Shown: positions 1 to 6,042 of the stretch, in pieces | Numbering within the stretch: the stretch's first letter is position 1 | How the letters are laid out: each line of letters opens with the position of its first letter | From: Methanospirillum hungatei | GTDB lineage: Archaea > Halobacteriota > Methanomicrobia > Methanomicrobiales > Methanospirillaceae | NCBI GenBank assembly: GCA_003251955.1 | Contig: QKDV01000081.1 | Location: 1-6,285, forward strand | Direction: 5' to 3' | Length of the DNA: 6,285 bases | Notes under the pieces: generated by a model | What the model saw: only the letters and a program-made list of their open reading frames with translations | The model's database searches: none | What the model was told of the DNA's origin: nothing | Translations under genes and position numbers: made by a program

Positions 1-412
1 CACCCTCTATCATCTTCTTCCAGACACCAGTAACCATACGCTCGTCATTGGGACGAACCGCTGTGATGGTTCCTCCAACACGGTTTCCTTCACTCTTAAG
101 CGTCGCTCCCATCGAATAGTGAGCTGATGCCCTGATTACCCCCGGAATCCTGTTTAGTTTATCAAGAAGACCACTCACATCCTCGATATATTGTTCATTT
201 TCTTTTGGTTCGACAAGGATGTTACCGGTCTGGTACTCGATGATGGAATATTCTGCGTTTTTTATAGCCCCCATAATAATTGAGGACATAAAGATCATGT
301 TGGTGAAAACCATGGCGATGATGAGGATGGAGAGGTAAAGGCTGCCTCTGCTTCCCCGTAATAGTCCACGGACAGCGAGGAAGAATGATACCTTCAGGTG
401 TTGCAGGCTCAT
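1..412 (-). CDS. FtsX/MacB-type ABC transporter permease, N-terminal part (cut by the left window edge)
   Basis: Open frame on the minus strand with no stop before the window edge, so only the first 137 residues are visible. The start ATG (412-410) sits in an ATGA overlap with the stop of the preceding exported-protein gene, which argues for translational coupling. The protein has a short basic cytoplasmic N-terminus (VRGLLRGSRGSLYLSI), a membrane helix at about residues 24-49, then a hydrophilic stretch containing GNILVEPKENEQYIEDVSGL and RIPGVIRASAHYS. This is the layout of the first helix and start of the extracytoplasmic domain of MacB/LolCE/FtsX-type permeases, where the phrase about transition from one state to another 'sum of pairs' (..LxxIPGV..) is typical. 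Established for the family: such permeases work with a cytoplasmic ATPase as mechanotransmitters or exporters. Inference: the ATPase gene lies further left, outside the window. Substrate cannot be told. A conventional transport role and an envelope-stress role are both possible. Confidence 0.8.
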   Translation of the reverse strand, partial: MSLQHLKVSFFLAVRGLLRGSRGSLYLSILIIAMVFTNMIFMSSIIMGAIKNAEYSIIEYQTGNILVEPKENEQYIEDVSGLLDKLNRIPGVIRASAHYSMGATLKSEGNRVGGTITAVRPNDERMVTGVWKKMIEG

Positions 413-1671
413 TCCATCTCGTCCGGGTTATTCTTCCTGCGCCAGTACCAGAACGCTCCGGCACCGATGACAATCAGGATGATAGCCCCTATAATAGTTA
501 TTCCTGAATCTTCTGATCCTGGAATTGTCTGTGAGAGATCACGGGTGAAAGAGTGTTCTCCCCAGTCATCAGTCCAGGTGATTGTAGCCTTGTACTTGTA
601 ATCCCCTGCCTTTGCACCTTCCATGATGAATGTTGCCGGGGCATCGTTACCAGGTTTAATCTTCCCTACAAACGCCTCTTTTGTGCCCTCGATTGGTAGA
701 TCAATCTTTGCAGAAACAGACTTTGCATCGCCTGTTCCGGTGTTCTGCACACGTATCATCAGATCGAATGCTTCTTTTTGTGATACCCTGCTTGGGGTAG
801 TCTCAACCGCAGTAATACCCAGTTCAGCCTCTCCCCTGACATCTATCCCGATGCTTCCCAGTTGCTCTACTGATGAACCATCAATAAGGGCATATTTCAT
901 CCTGACCGGAACTTCCACAAGTCCTGCCTGAATATTCTTGTCAACGAGCAGGGATAGATTACGGGTTACTGCTTCACCGGCTGCAAGCTGCTCCACCTGG
1001 AATGAACTGATCCCTGCTGCAATTACAGATGGAGGAGTTCCATTTACCATTATCTGGATGTTATCTGCCTGGCTGGCTCCTTCGTTTCTGATCGTGACAT
1101 TTCCATCGATCTTTGTTCCCGGCTTAACCATGGATGGGAATGAATTTTCAAGTGAGAGAGTGGGTGTTCTCAGAACTGAAAGTTGGGTACCTACGTTAAC
1201 CGGAACCGGATATTTCAGGCTCTGCCCATCCCGAACCCTAATCCAAACCTCAGGGAAGTAAAGGCCGTTCTTTTGGGGTGCCTGAATATAGAATGTAACT
1301 GGTACCGCCTGCTCAGGTCCGATGTTTCCTTCAAATTTTGAGTCTGTGCTGAGCAGATCGATATCCTTACTCTTGAACGTGACAGAATCGATGTACGGAA
1401 TTACCGGTGAACTGAGTGAAGCAGTATCGGTTCCAGATGTGATTGAACTGGTTCTGGTTCCAGGTGTGATCGATTTCAGAGTTATTGTTAGTGTTCCTTT
1501 CTCTCCGGCAGTAAGTACTGCAGGCGTTACTTTGTAATCCTGGATGATCACCGATGGTATCTGGGTTTTATCACCAGTTACTGATGCTGATAAGTTGACT
1601 AGAATTAATCCAAACAGGATAAACAAGGCGAATTTCCATGATAGATTGCAATTAGATTTTTCTCTGATCAT
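409..1671 (-). CDS. Exported, membrane-anchored protein with CARDB/NEW3-like beta-sandwich domains (COG1361-like)
   Basis: The protein has 420 residues. It has an N-terminal hydrophobic signal or anchor (about 13-32, after a basic MIREK start), an extracytoplasmic region of beta-rich sequence, then a C-terminal membrane helix (about 391-409) followed by RRK and an acidic tail, the stop-transfer order of a type I membrane protein. At least two Ig-like units are visible: about 166-280 (PSMVKPGTKIDGNVTIRNEG) and about 285-385 (VSQKEAFDLMIRVQNTGTGD), both with the 'xVxNxGxxxA' signature of CARDB/NEW3 domains. Residues 40-165 look like a further divergent unit. I chose ATG at 1671 because the longer frame begins with TTG at 1680 with no better ribosome site; the site for either is weak. 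Proteins of this type are often encoded next to MacB-like permeases in methanogens, and here the stop overlaps the permease start by 4 nt (ATGA). Inference: it is the exocellular accessory or adaptor of that transporter. Confidence 0.82.
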   Translation of the reverse strand: MIREKSNCNLSWKFALFILFGLILVNLSASVTGDKTQIPSVIIQDYKVTPAVLTAGEKGTLTITLKSITPGTRTSSITSGTDTASLSSPVIPYIDSVTFKSKDIDLLSTDSKFEGNIGPEQAVPVTFYIQAPQKNGLYFPEVWIRVRDGQSLKYPVPVNVGTQLSVLRTPTLSLENSFPSMVKPGTKIDGNVTIRNEGASQADNIQIMVNGTPPSVIAAGISSFQVEQLAAGEAVTRNLSLLVDKNIQAGLVEVPVRMKYALIDGSSVEQLGSIGIDVRGEAELGITAVETTPSRVSQKEAFDLMIRVQNTGTGDAKSVSAKIDLPIEGTKEAFVGKIKPGNDAPATFIMEGAKAGDYKYKATITWTDDWGEHSFTRDLSQTIPGSEDSGITIIGAIILIVIGAGAFWYWRRKNNPDEME

Positions 1672-1743
1672 AGATCTCAAATGATACTGGAATTGTGATG
1701 TTCAGGTAGCACTTCTTGTGGAGTCGGAAATTACAGCTCAAGT

Positions 1744-2046
1744 TCACATGCCCCTCTCCCTTATCGATGGTGTTTTCATATCTGCATGAATGTTCAATAG
1801 TGTTATGGCTCCTTCGTACAGAAGGACAAAACCTGCAACAAGACGAAGTATCATAGAGATGTCCGGGTTCCAGCTGGCAACTGAAAGCCAGAGCATTACA
1901 GTTCCTGCTATAAGGTGGACAGCTGCCTTGAATGCAAGGAATTTTTTGTTACCCCGGATTTCAGTTCTGAACAATGGATATGTCCATACGGTGGTCAGAA
2001 GTATGAGCAGGATAATTAACAATCCCGTTGTTGTCGGATCTGTCAT
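1744..2046 (-). CDS. Small membrane protein with three predicted helices, function unknown
   Basis: The protein has 100 residues and begins MTDPTTTGLLIILLILLTTV. Predicted helices lie at about 7-23, 37-56 and 64-86. They are separated by a basic loop (FRTEIRGNKKF) and a short polar turn (SWNPD), and the C-terminus is basic (KTPSIRERGM). I chose ATG at 2046 because GGAG lies 5 nt upstream; the frame could be extended to a TTG at 2091, but that start has no ribosome site. It lies 45 nt after the toastrack-like gene and 72 nt before the exported-protein gene, on the same strand, so it is probably in the same transcript. I do not recognise the family. By position it could be a membrane partner of the toastrack-like protein or of the transporter, but nothing in the sequence proves that. 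Confidence 0.75.
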   Translation of the reverse strand: MTDPTTTGLLIILLILLTTVWTYPLFRTEIRGNKKFLAFKAAVHLIAGTVMLWLSVASWNPDISMILRLVAGFVLLYEGAITLLNIHADMKTPSIRERGM

Positions 2047-2091
2047 TCTTTCTCCATTTTTATATTGCAGGAGACTGGTGTACTTCGGCAA

Positions 2092-2862
2092 TCAGGATTC
2101 ATTAACCACCTTCATGGTGAGATCTCCTATTCCCTGATTTACAGAGAGTGAGATCACCGGTGTCTGACGTTCAAGGACGGTGTGATAATACGTGCCTTTC
2201 TCTCCATCGAGCCCTATAATACTTCTGCTCCCGATCCCGTTTTCAACTCGAGCGGCGATAGAGGCATTTTTCGGGAGGAGAATTATCATACTTCCTACCC
2301 CTTCATCGATAGAACCCATAAGATGGGTACCTTTCCATCTGGATAGATCAAGGGTGAGATCCCCGGTTCCCTGATCAATAAGGAGATCGGTCAGATTCGC
2401 TCTTCCAGGGAGAATCCGAAGATCTCCTGATCCCATGGTAATGGAGAGTGAGGTGGGCATATCCTGTCTGAGTGAAAGGTCACATTGATCCTCTTTTATG
2501 AATGGGTCAAAGGAGAGTGACGACTCTTGTTTTATGGACAGGTGCCCAACCTGCTCCGTGGATGTGTATAAAATATCAGGTCCTATCTGTGCATGTAATC
2601 CAGTAATGTTCCCTGACATGAGGCTGTCTGTTGTTCCGGGAGAAAGATTGATGCTGCCTGAGTCGATTTCAAGAGAGACGACCGCATTTTTGATCTCTCC
2701 AGATTTGATTTCTACCGGGGTTACTGTGGAATTTTTTCCTGATTTGTACGATCCCCCTTCAAGTACGGTAATAATTCCACCGATACTGAAGGAGACAACA
2801 GATATTATGGCCAGCCAAATGATGATCTGCCTGAGTGGGGGAATTCGGATTCCGGTGTTCAT
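2092..2862 (-). CDS. Membrane-anchored toastrack-like (DUF4097/LiaF-C-like) beta-repeat protein
   Basis: The protein has 256 residues. A short basic N-terminus is followed by one membrane helix (about 11-33) and then an extracytoplasmic domain to the C-terminus. That domain repeats a short beta-turn motif of glycine, small residue, glycine, Asp/Ser and hydrophobics: GSGDLRIL (about 144-151), GTGDLTLDL (165-173), GVGSMIILLP (188-197), GIGSRSIIG (209-217) and GIGDLTMKV (244-252), with a more distant DSGSINLS at 67-74. Such repeats are characteristic of DUF4097/toastrack and the LiaF C-terminal domain, where one-sided stacked beta-strands sense or scaffold at the membrane. ATG at 2862 is supported by GGAG 5 nt upstream; a longer frame starting at 2898 would overlap the previous gene more and lacks such a site. 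The start overlaps the HAAS gene stop as ATGA. The family assignment is from motif pattern only; a general adhesin-like beta-solenoid is the alternative. Confidence 0.72.
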   Translation of the reverse strand: MNTGIRIPPLRQIIIWLAIISVVSFSIGGIITVLEGGSYKSGKNSTVTPVEIKSGEIKNAVVSLEIDSGSINLSPGTTDSLMSGNITGLHAQIGPDILYTSTEQVGHLSIKQESSLSFDPFIKEDQCDLSLRQDMPTSLSITMGSGDLRILPGRANLTDLLIDQGTGDLTLDLSRWKGTHLMGSIDEGVGSMIILLPKNASIAARVENGIGSRSIIGLDGEKGTYYHTVLERQTPVISLSVNQGIGDLTMKVVNES

Positions 2863-3440
2863 AATGTCTCCTTCCCTGAAATCACCGCAATATTCCACCT
2901 GAGGTATCTGATTCCCTGCCGGTAGCAGATACGTGTGAGCCAGTAATCGAGTGCCATCAGAAGCAGTCCTGATGAAGTGATACCGATTCCAAAGAATAAT
3001 GCTGCCAGTGGAGGTGTATCCAGCTCAATAGGGAGGAGTCCGGCGAGGGTGAGTATTGCATATCCTGTCAGAAACGGGCCTGCACAAGTGAGCGAAAATC
3101 CGATGATCAGGATGAGTACAAGCATGAGAACCAGGATAAGAAATGGGAGAAAGACCACAAAGAGGTTGAAGAGTCCTAGCCCGACTGTAGCGATAACTGC
3201 CCTTCCAAGCCCTCTTGCTGACGGACTCTCTTCAGCCCGGTTAACCAGTGAGATTGCTGCGTACTCCTTCCCAAGAGATCTGGGATCACCGAGTGCGGAT
3301 GCGATCTCGGTCTCTGTTCTGCCATCTGCGATCCCCATTCTGAAGTGTTCATCATAATCTGCAAGGATCTCTTCCTGTTCATCAACAGAAAGGGCTTTGA
3401 TCGCCTGCCTGAGTTGTGACAGAAACTCATCCTTCTGCAT
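2859..3440 (-). CDS. HAAS-domain (DUF1700) membrane protein
   Basis: The protein has 193 residues. The first about 65 match the HAAS/DUF1700 signature: [14 protein letters not shown], then [13 protein letters not shown], then the turn [19 protein letters not shown] and SLGKEYAA. The rest is a hydrophobic block with about three or four helices (roughly 79-117, 118-138, 145-168) and a basic C-terminus. I chose ATG at 3440 because the signature begins exactly there and GGTGA lies 5 nt upstream; in-frame starts at 3464 and 3452 only add an unrelated prefix. It overlaps the padR-like gene by 14 nt and ends in an ATGA overlap with the toastrack-like gene. In bacteria, HAAS proteins are commonly encoded directly downstream of a PadR-family regulator and are thought to act as its membrane-side partner; whether this one binds the regulator is inference from that association. 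Confidence 0.87.
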   Translation of the reverse strand: MQKDEFLSQLRQAIKALSVDEQEEILADYDEHFRMGIADGRTETEIASALGDPRSLGKEYAAISLVNRAEESPSARGLGRAVIATVGLGLFNLFVVFLPFLILVLMLVLILIIGFSLTCAGPFLTGYAILTLAGLLPIELDTPPLAALFFGIGITSSGLLLMALDYWLTRICYRQGIRYLRWNIAVISGKETL

Positions 3441-3753
3441 GATTTTCACCATCCAGCAATCCATTTACTGCAATGATAAACTCCTGCCATTCAGCAACCA
3501 GTTCATCCCTTGTTATACCGCCCTTTGCTGTGAGGGAGTAATATTTTCGTGCCGGACCTTCTGCCGATTCCTGTAGGTACGTAACTACAGAACCCTCATC
3601 GCGAAGACGCCTGAGCAGCGGATAAATACTCCCTTCTGATATCTCAAATCGATGTGAAATATTCTGGACTAACTCGTATCCGTACCGATCTTTTTCACCA
3701 AGTAACACCAGCACACACATCTCCAGCACGCCTTTTTTGAATTGCGCGTTCAC
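3427..3753 (-). CDS. PadR-family winged-helix transcriptional regulator
   Basis: The protein has 108 residues, the size of the short PadR subfamily with a single C-terminal dimerisation helix. Winged-helix features are clear: [22 protein letters not shown] (helix 1 and the GYEL turn, about 7-28), the recognition helix [17 protein letters not shown] (about 38-54), and the wing [13 protein letters not shown] (about 66-78), followed by the C-terminal helix (about 82-100). It starts at GTG (3753), which is convincing because of a strong GGAGGGAGG ribosome site 5 nt upstream. First gene of the operon. The promoter holds a perfect inverted repeat abutting the TATA box, so autorepression is likely. 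Ligand unknown; in this gene order the signal may come through the HAAS membrane protein. Confidence 0.92.
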   Translation of the reverse strand: MNAQFKKGVLEMCVLVLLGEKDRYGYELVQNISHRFEISEGSIYPLLRRLRDEGSVVTYLQESAEGPARKYYSLTAKGGITRDELVAEWQEFIIAVNGLLDGENHAEG

Positions 3754-3758
3754 CGGTT

Positions 3759-3767
3759 CCTCCCTCC
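3759..3767 (-). promoter_or_regulatory. Strong Shine-Dalgarno for the padR-like gene
   Basis: On the minus strand this reads GGAGGGAGG, two overlapping matches to the anti-SD sequence of archaeal 16S rRNA, 5 nt before the GTG codon. It fixes the non-ATG start of the regulator. Confidence 0.8.
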
Positions 3768-3828
3768 TTGCCCATGGCCGAATACCGGTTTTTTAGTCTC
3801 ACAATTCTGATTAGTGACAGGTTCCATC

Positions 3829-3838
3829 TTTTTTATAG
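3829..3838 (-). promoter_or_regulatory. TATA box of the padR operon
   Basis: The minus strand reads CTATAAAAAA, a good archaeal TATA box, preceded by a purine-rich BRE-like stretch (AAGATA) that is part of the inverted repeat. Initiation about 25 nt downstream would fall near 3805-3810, giving a leader of about 50-55 nt. This is inferred from spacing rules and not measured. Confidence 0.6.
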
Positions 3839-3857
3839 TATCTTGCAATGCAAGATA
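3839..3857. promoter_or_regulatory. Perfect 19-bp inverted repeat, probable PadR operator
   Basis: The sequence TATCTTGCAATGCAAGATA is a perfect 9-1-9 palindrome (TATCTTGCA, spacer A, TGCAAGATA). It directly abuts the minus-strand TATA box and covers the expected TFB-binding element. PadR proteins bind such dyads as dimers, and here binding would block TBP/TFB loading at the regulator's own promoter. No second copy of the half-site was seen elsewhere in the window. Confidence 0.65.
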
Positions 3858-3988
3858 GTGAGTAATCCTTGTACTTGTTGATATTAAATGATTTGCAGGT
3901 TTCTTTTCTGAATTCATCTGACAATTTTAGGTTCCTGATAGGGTATCCTTAAATGTAAATCACACAAAACTCCGAGTGGTTGAGTATT

Positions 3989-4669
3989 ATGGATATCGGA
4001 GAAGCACTTAAGGACTCATTTGAGTATGCGAAAGAGTCTGTTTGGGATCAGTGGAAACGATGGATTCTTCTGACTATCATGTCGATCGTCTTTCCTTTCA
4101 TCCTAGGATACACGATGGAGATTTTCCGTGGTAAAACTCCTCCACCAGAGATCGAGAACTGGGCTAAACTCTTTGTGGATGGTCTGAAATATCTCGTAGC
4201 TCTTATTGTGTATTACCTCCCGGTCATCATTATTGCGATTGCCTCATTCCTGCCTGTTGGCATGGCTATCGGCTCTAAAATTGCAGCCGGAGGAGAGTTT
4301 AACTTTGATCTGCATGACTTGGCACCGTTTGTTATTCAGATCGCCGGTGGTCTGCTACTTGCATTCATCCTTGGCATTATAACCACTCTTATCTCAGCAA
4401 TCGGGATCGTTAGGATGTCACGGACTGAAAGTTTCATGGAAGCCTTTAATTTTTCAGGTATTCTTGAAACCATCAGGGCAATCGGTTGGGGATCATACAT
4501 CCTGGCATCTGTCGTTCTCTGGGTTATTAGCTTCCTGATAAGTATCGTCTTTAATTACATTGGTGAGATACCGTACGTCGGGATCTTCATTGGTCTCTTC
4601 CTGGGGGTCGTGCTCACAATCTTTGAGGCACGATACATAACACTCGTCTATGAGAGTGGAAACCAATAA
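3989..4669 (+). CDS. DUF4013-family polytopic membrane protein
   Basis: The protein has 226 residues. It begins MDIGEALKDSFEYAKESVWD, which matches the usual start of DUF4013 proteins and is the reason for choosing ATG at 3989 over the TTG at 3980. Also typical are the glycine-tyrosine after the first helix, the PPPEIENWAKLFVDGLKYLV stretch (about 51-70) before the second helix, and an alternation of hydrophobic segments at about 24-42, 68-95, 112-143, 166-188 and 194-213. The central GGEFNFDLHDLAPFVIQIAGG segment and SRTESFMEAFNFSGI are conserved-looking loops. Function of the family is unknown; it is frequent in methanogens and other archaea. Divergent from the padR operon. There is no sign of a partner gene in the same transcript other than the Cys-rich gene about 150 bp downstream. 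Confidence 0.85.
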   Translation: MDIGEALKDSFEYAKESVWDQWKRWILLTIMSIVFPFILGYTMEIFRGKTPPPEIENWAKLFVDGLKYLVALIVYYLPVIIIAIASFLPVGMAIGSKIAAGGEFNFDLHDLAPFVIQIAGGLLLAFILGIITTLISAIGIVRMSRTESFMEAFNFSGILETIRAIGWGSYILASVVLWVISFLISIVFNYIGEIPYVGIFIGLFLGVVLTIFEARYITLVYESGNQ

Positions 4670-4729
4670 TCTCTATTTATTAGATATTTGGTAGAAGATG
4701 AGAGGTTTTGCAGCCTTCCCCGGGATTGA

Positions 4730-4739
4730 TTTAATTAAG
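4730..4739 (+). promoter_or_regulatory. Possible TATA box for the Cys-rich gene
   Basis: An A/T-only stretch (TTTAATTAA) lies about 30 nt before the upper possible start and about 85 nt before the preferred start. It is the best TATA-like match in the 4670-4822 interval, but the evidence is composition and spacing only. Confidence 0.3.
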
Positions 4740-4822
4740 AAGGGATTTTTTGATAAACATACTACGGGATGTGTAGCTCAATCTATGAGAAATGCTTTTG
4801 TCCCTCACTTCAAAAACAGTAC

Positions 4823-5119
4823 ATGGAACAAAATAAAACCGACCGGGCTCTCTTGTTCGTCGGCATTCTTCTCGTGATTGCAGTCATCGCATGGATCGCT
4901 GCGGGTATTATCATTCCGGCAAAGCCGTCTGACACCGGAAAAGGTCAGAAAAAGTTTGGTTCAACAGGTAAGGTTTTTGGAACCTCTTCGTACTGTCAAA
5001 ACGAAGACCTGGCCTCAGCGGAGTGTCAGTCTGAAGAATCAGGCGGATGTCTGGGTCAGAAACAGGGTAATCAGGCGACTTGCTTCCAATCGGGAAATCC
5101 CTCATGTAGCAGGTCGTAA
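4823..5119 (+). CDS. Small cysteine-containing exported protein with one membrane helix, unknown function
   Basis: The protein has 98 residues from ATG 4823. A short cytosolic tail (MEQNKTDRA) is followed by one helix (about 10-31) and then a hydrophilic domain of about 65 residues rich in Gly, Ser, Gln and Lys. It holds five cysteines at about 58, 68, 76, 87 and 95. The last four form two C-x7-C units (ECQSEESGGC and TCFQSGNPSC) that look like an imperfect duplication. No CxxC, haem or known metal motif is seen. The start is uncertain: the frame extends to ATG 4769, adding 18 residues with two more membrane-distal cysteines plus one at position 2, and neither start has a clear ribosome site. 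A TTTAATTAA element at about 4730-4739 could serve as TATA box. I do not recognise a family. Extracytoplasmic disulfide-stabilised or metal-binding domain is inference. Confidence 0.6.
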   Translation: MEQNKTDRALLFVGILLVIAVIAWIAAGIIIPAKPSDTGKGQKKFGSTGKVFGTSSYCQNEDLASAECQSEESGGCLGQKQGNQATCFQSGNPSCSRS

Positions 5120-5130
5120 GTCATAAAATA

Positions 5131-5149
5131 GTGCCCTGTTTTTGGGCAT
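5131..5149. terminator. Short hairpin between convergent genes, possible terminator
   Basis: TGCCC (5132-5136) and GGGCA (5144-5148) form a five-pair stem, extendable by one G-U pair, around a T-rich seven-base loop. It lies 12 nt after the plus-strand stop and 4 nt after (on the minus strand) the cheC stop, so it could serve both transcripts. Archaeal termination depends mainly on oligo-T tracts, and the loop T-run and the following CCCTTTATTTTC are the only such runs, so the call is weak. Confidence 0.35.
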
Positions 5150-5152
5150 AAG

Positions 5153-5806
5153 TTACCCTTTATTTTCTGCCCTGACTTTTCTGAACCGTTCAAGAAGTTC
5201 GTTCAGGAGAGCACGGCTTGGAAGCAGGAACAATTCGGCATCGATCTCCTGCTCTGCACAACTCATCTCAGTTTTAAAGAAGAGGACCTGATCTGCATTG
5301 TCTTCGACCTCGTGTGTTGCTATGATTGATTCAAGGACCGCATGAGCCATATCTATTGTCATGGATGGTGGTGATGGAAGAAGAATGATAGAGAGCAGTG
5401 TTGCACAGGCATCAAGGTATGATGACATCATGATATTACCGATCTCATGAAGCATGCTCTTGTCCATCTCATCGATCTCACGATCATCTTCAGGCTGTCC
5501 TAGCATGATATGGGCAAGTCTGAGAATTGAGGGCTTTGGAACATGAAGAACCAGTGACCCTCCCGCTGAAACCTGACCCTTTATCTGGAAAATAACCATC
5601 GCAGCAATGGTATCATCTATGTGCTCCTGAAGGTTGTTCAAATTCACAACCAGAATTGTTGGGAGACTTATGGTTACCTTCTGATTTAGCAGGGTTGAGA
5701 GAGCTGCAGCTGCATTCTGTGCTCCTGCATTTCCAAGTTCCCATATCTCTTCTGATTGCTCTTTTGAAAGAAGGATACTTCCGTCAGTTGATACTTCTGG
5801 GGTCAT
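5153..5806 (-). CDS. cheC: Chemotaxis protein CheC (CheY-P phosphatase)
   Basis: The protein has 217 residues, near the usual CheC length. It contains two copies of the D/S-x3-E-x2-N-x22-P phosphatase signature. The first is E19-x3-E23-x2-N26 with P49 exactly 23 residues after N26 (EEIWELGNAGAQNAAAAL), with Glu in place of the usual Asp/Ser. The second is S117-x3-E121-x2-N124 with P147 at the same spacing (SMLHEIGNIMMSS). Both E/N pairs needed for hydrolysis of CheY phosphate are therefore present. CheC acts in the cytoplasm, resets the flagellar/archaellar motor response and in other species partners with the receptor deamidase CheD. ATG 5806 has an AGGT about 7 nt upstream. No other chemotaxis gene is visible on either side in this window. 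Confidence 0.93.
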   Translation of the reverse strand: MTPEVSTDGSILLSKEQSEEIWELGNAGAQNAAAALSTLLNQKVTISLPTILVVNLNNLQEHIDDTIAAMVIFQIKGQVSAGGSLVLHVPKPSILRLAHIMLGQPEDDREIDEMDKSMLHEIGNIMMSSYLDACATLLSIILLPSPPSMTIDMAHAVLESIIATHEVEDNADQVLFFKTEMSCAEQEIDAELFLLPSRALLNELLERFRKVRAENKG

Positions 5807-5913
5807 GTGTATACCTGTCTCTGTATCTGCAGACTACCTATGTTCTATTCTTTGAAGTTCGTATCTGTTGTGACTGAACACATCACTTCGGGGTCCATGA
5901 GTATTTCCTGATA

Positions 5914-5923
5914 TTGACGTCAA
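5914..5923. promoter_or_regulatory. Perfect palindrome TTGACGTCAA, possible operator
   Basis: A 10-bp perfect palindrome, extendable to 16 bp with one interrupted pair on each side (AT-A-TTGACGTCAA-C-AT). It lies just downstream of a TATA-like element read toward cheC, about 110 bp upstream of its start. A regulator binding here is inference. Confidence 0.3.
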
Positions 5924-6042
5924 CATGATAAACTATGAATATTGCCTGATGGGTTGGCTCATCTGTTGTATTCGATAGTATTGCACAGGCAATTCAGGAT
6001 ATAATCGTGGCAGGATTGCTATCACCATATATGCATGTTACG

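Larger units (their letters stand above)
3754..3988. other. Divergent intergenic region between the padR operon and the DUF4013 gene
   Basis: The 235 bp contain the padR ribosome site, TATA box and operator on the left. For the plus-strand gene, two weak TATA-like elements are visible: GATATTAAATGAT around 3880-3892, which would give a leader of roughly 75 nt, and CTTAAATGTAAAT around 3948-3960, which would give a nearly leaderless transcript. I cannot choose between them. The operator lies about 130 bp from the DUF4013 start, so it probably controls only the left operon unless the promoters interact. Confidence 0.5.

Noticed and set aside
222..473. Minus-strand open frame of 83 codons
   Set aside because: It overlaps the permease start and the end of the exported protein in another frame; its translation is rich in Pro, Arg and His with no domain pattern, while the overlapped frames are coherent.
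2047..2091. TATA-like AATATAAAAATG on the minus strand before the three-helix gene
   Set aside because: It is too close to the start codon for an archaeal promoter with normal spacing; more likely A/T-rich spacer before the ribosome site.
2498..2902. Plus-strand open frame of 134 codons
   Set aside because: It is antisense to the toastrack-like gene, has no ribosome site and its protein has no recognisable pattern.
2977..3357. Plus-strand open frame of 126 codons
   Set aside because: It is antisense to the HAAS gene, whose signature and start are clear; the translation is basic and low in hydrophobic pattern.
4698..4877. Plus-strand frame of 59 codons starting MRGFAAFPGIDLIKKG
   Set aside because: It overlaps the start of the Cys-rich gene out of frame, with only a weak GAAG ribosome site and no recognisable domain; I could not support it as a gene.
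4878..5126. Plus-strand open frame of 82 codons
   Set aside because: It is the +1 shadow of the Cys-rich protein gene, with an Arg-rich translation typical of a wrong frame.
5656..5877. Plus-strand open frame of 73 codons
   Set aside because: It is antisense to the N-terminal part of cheC, whose motifs are well matched; no independent support.
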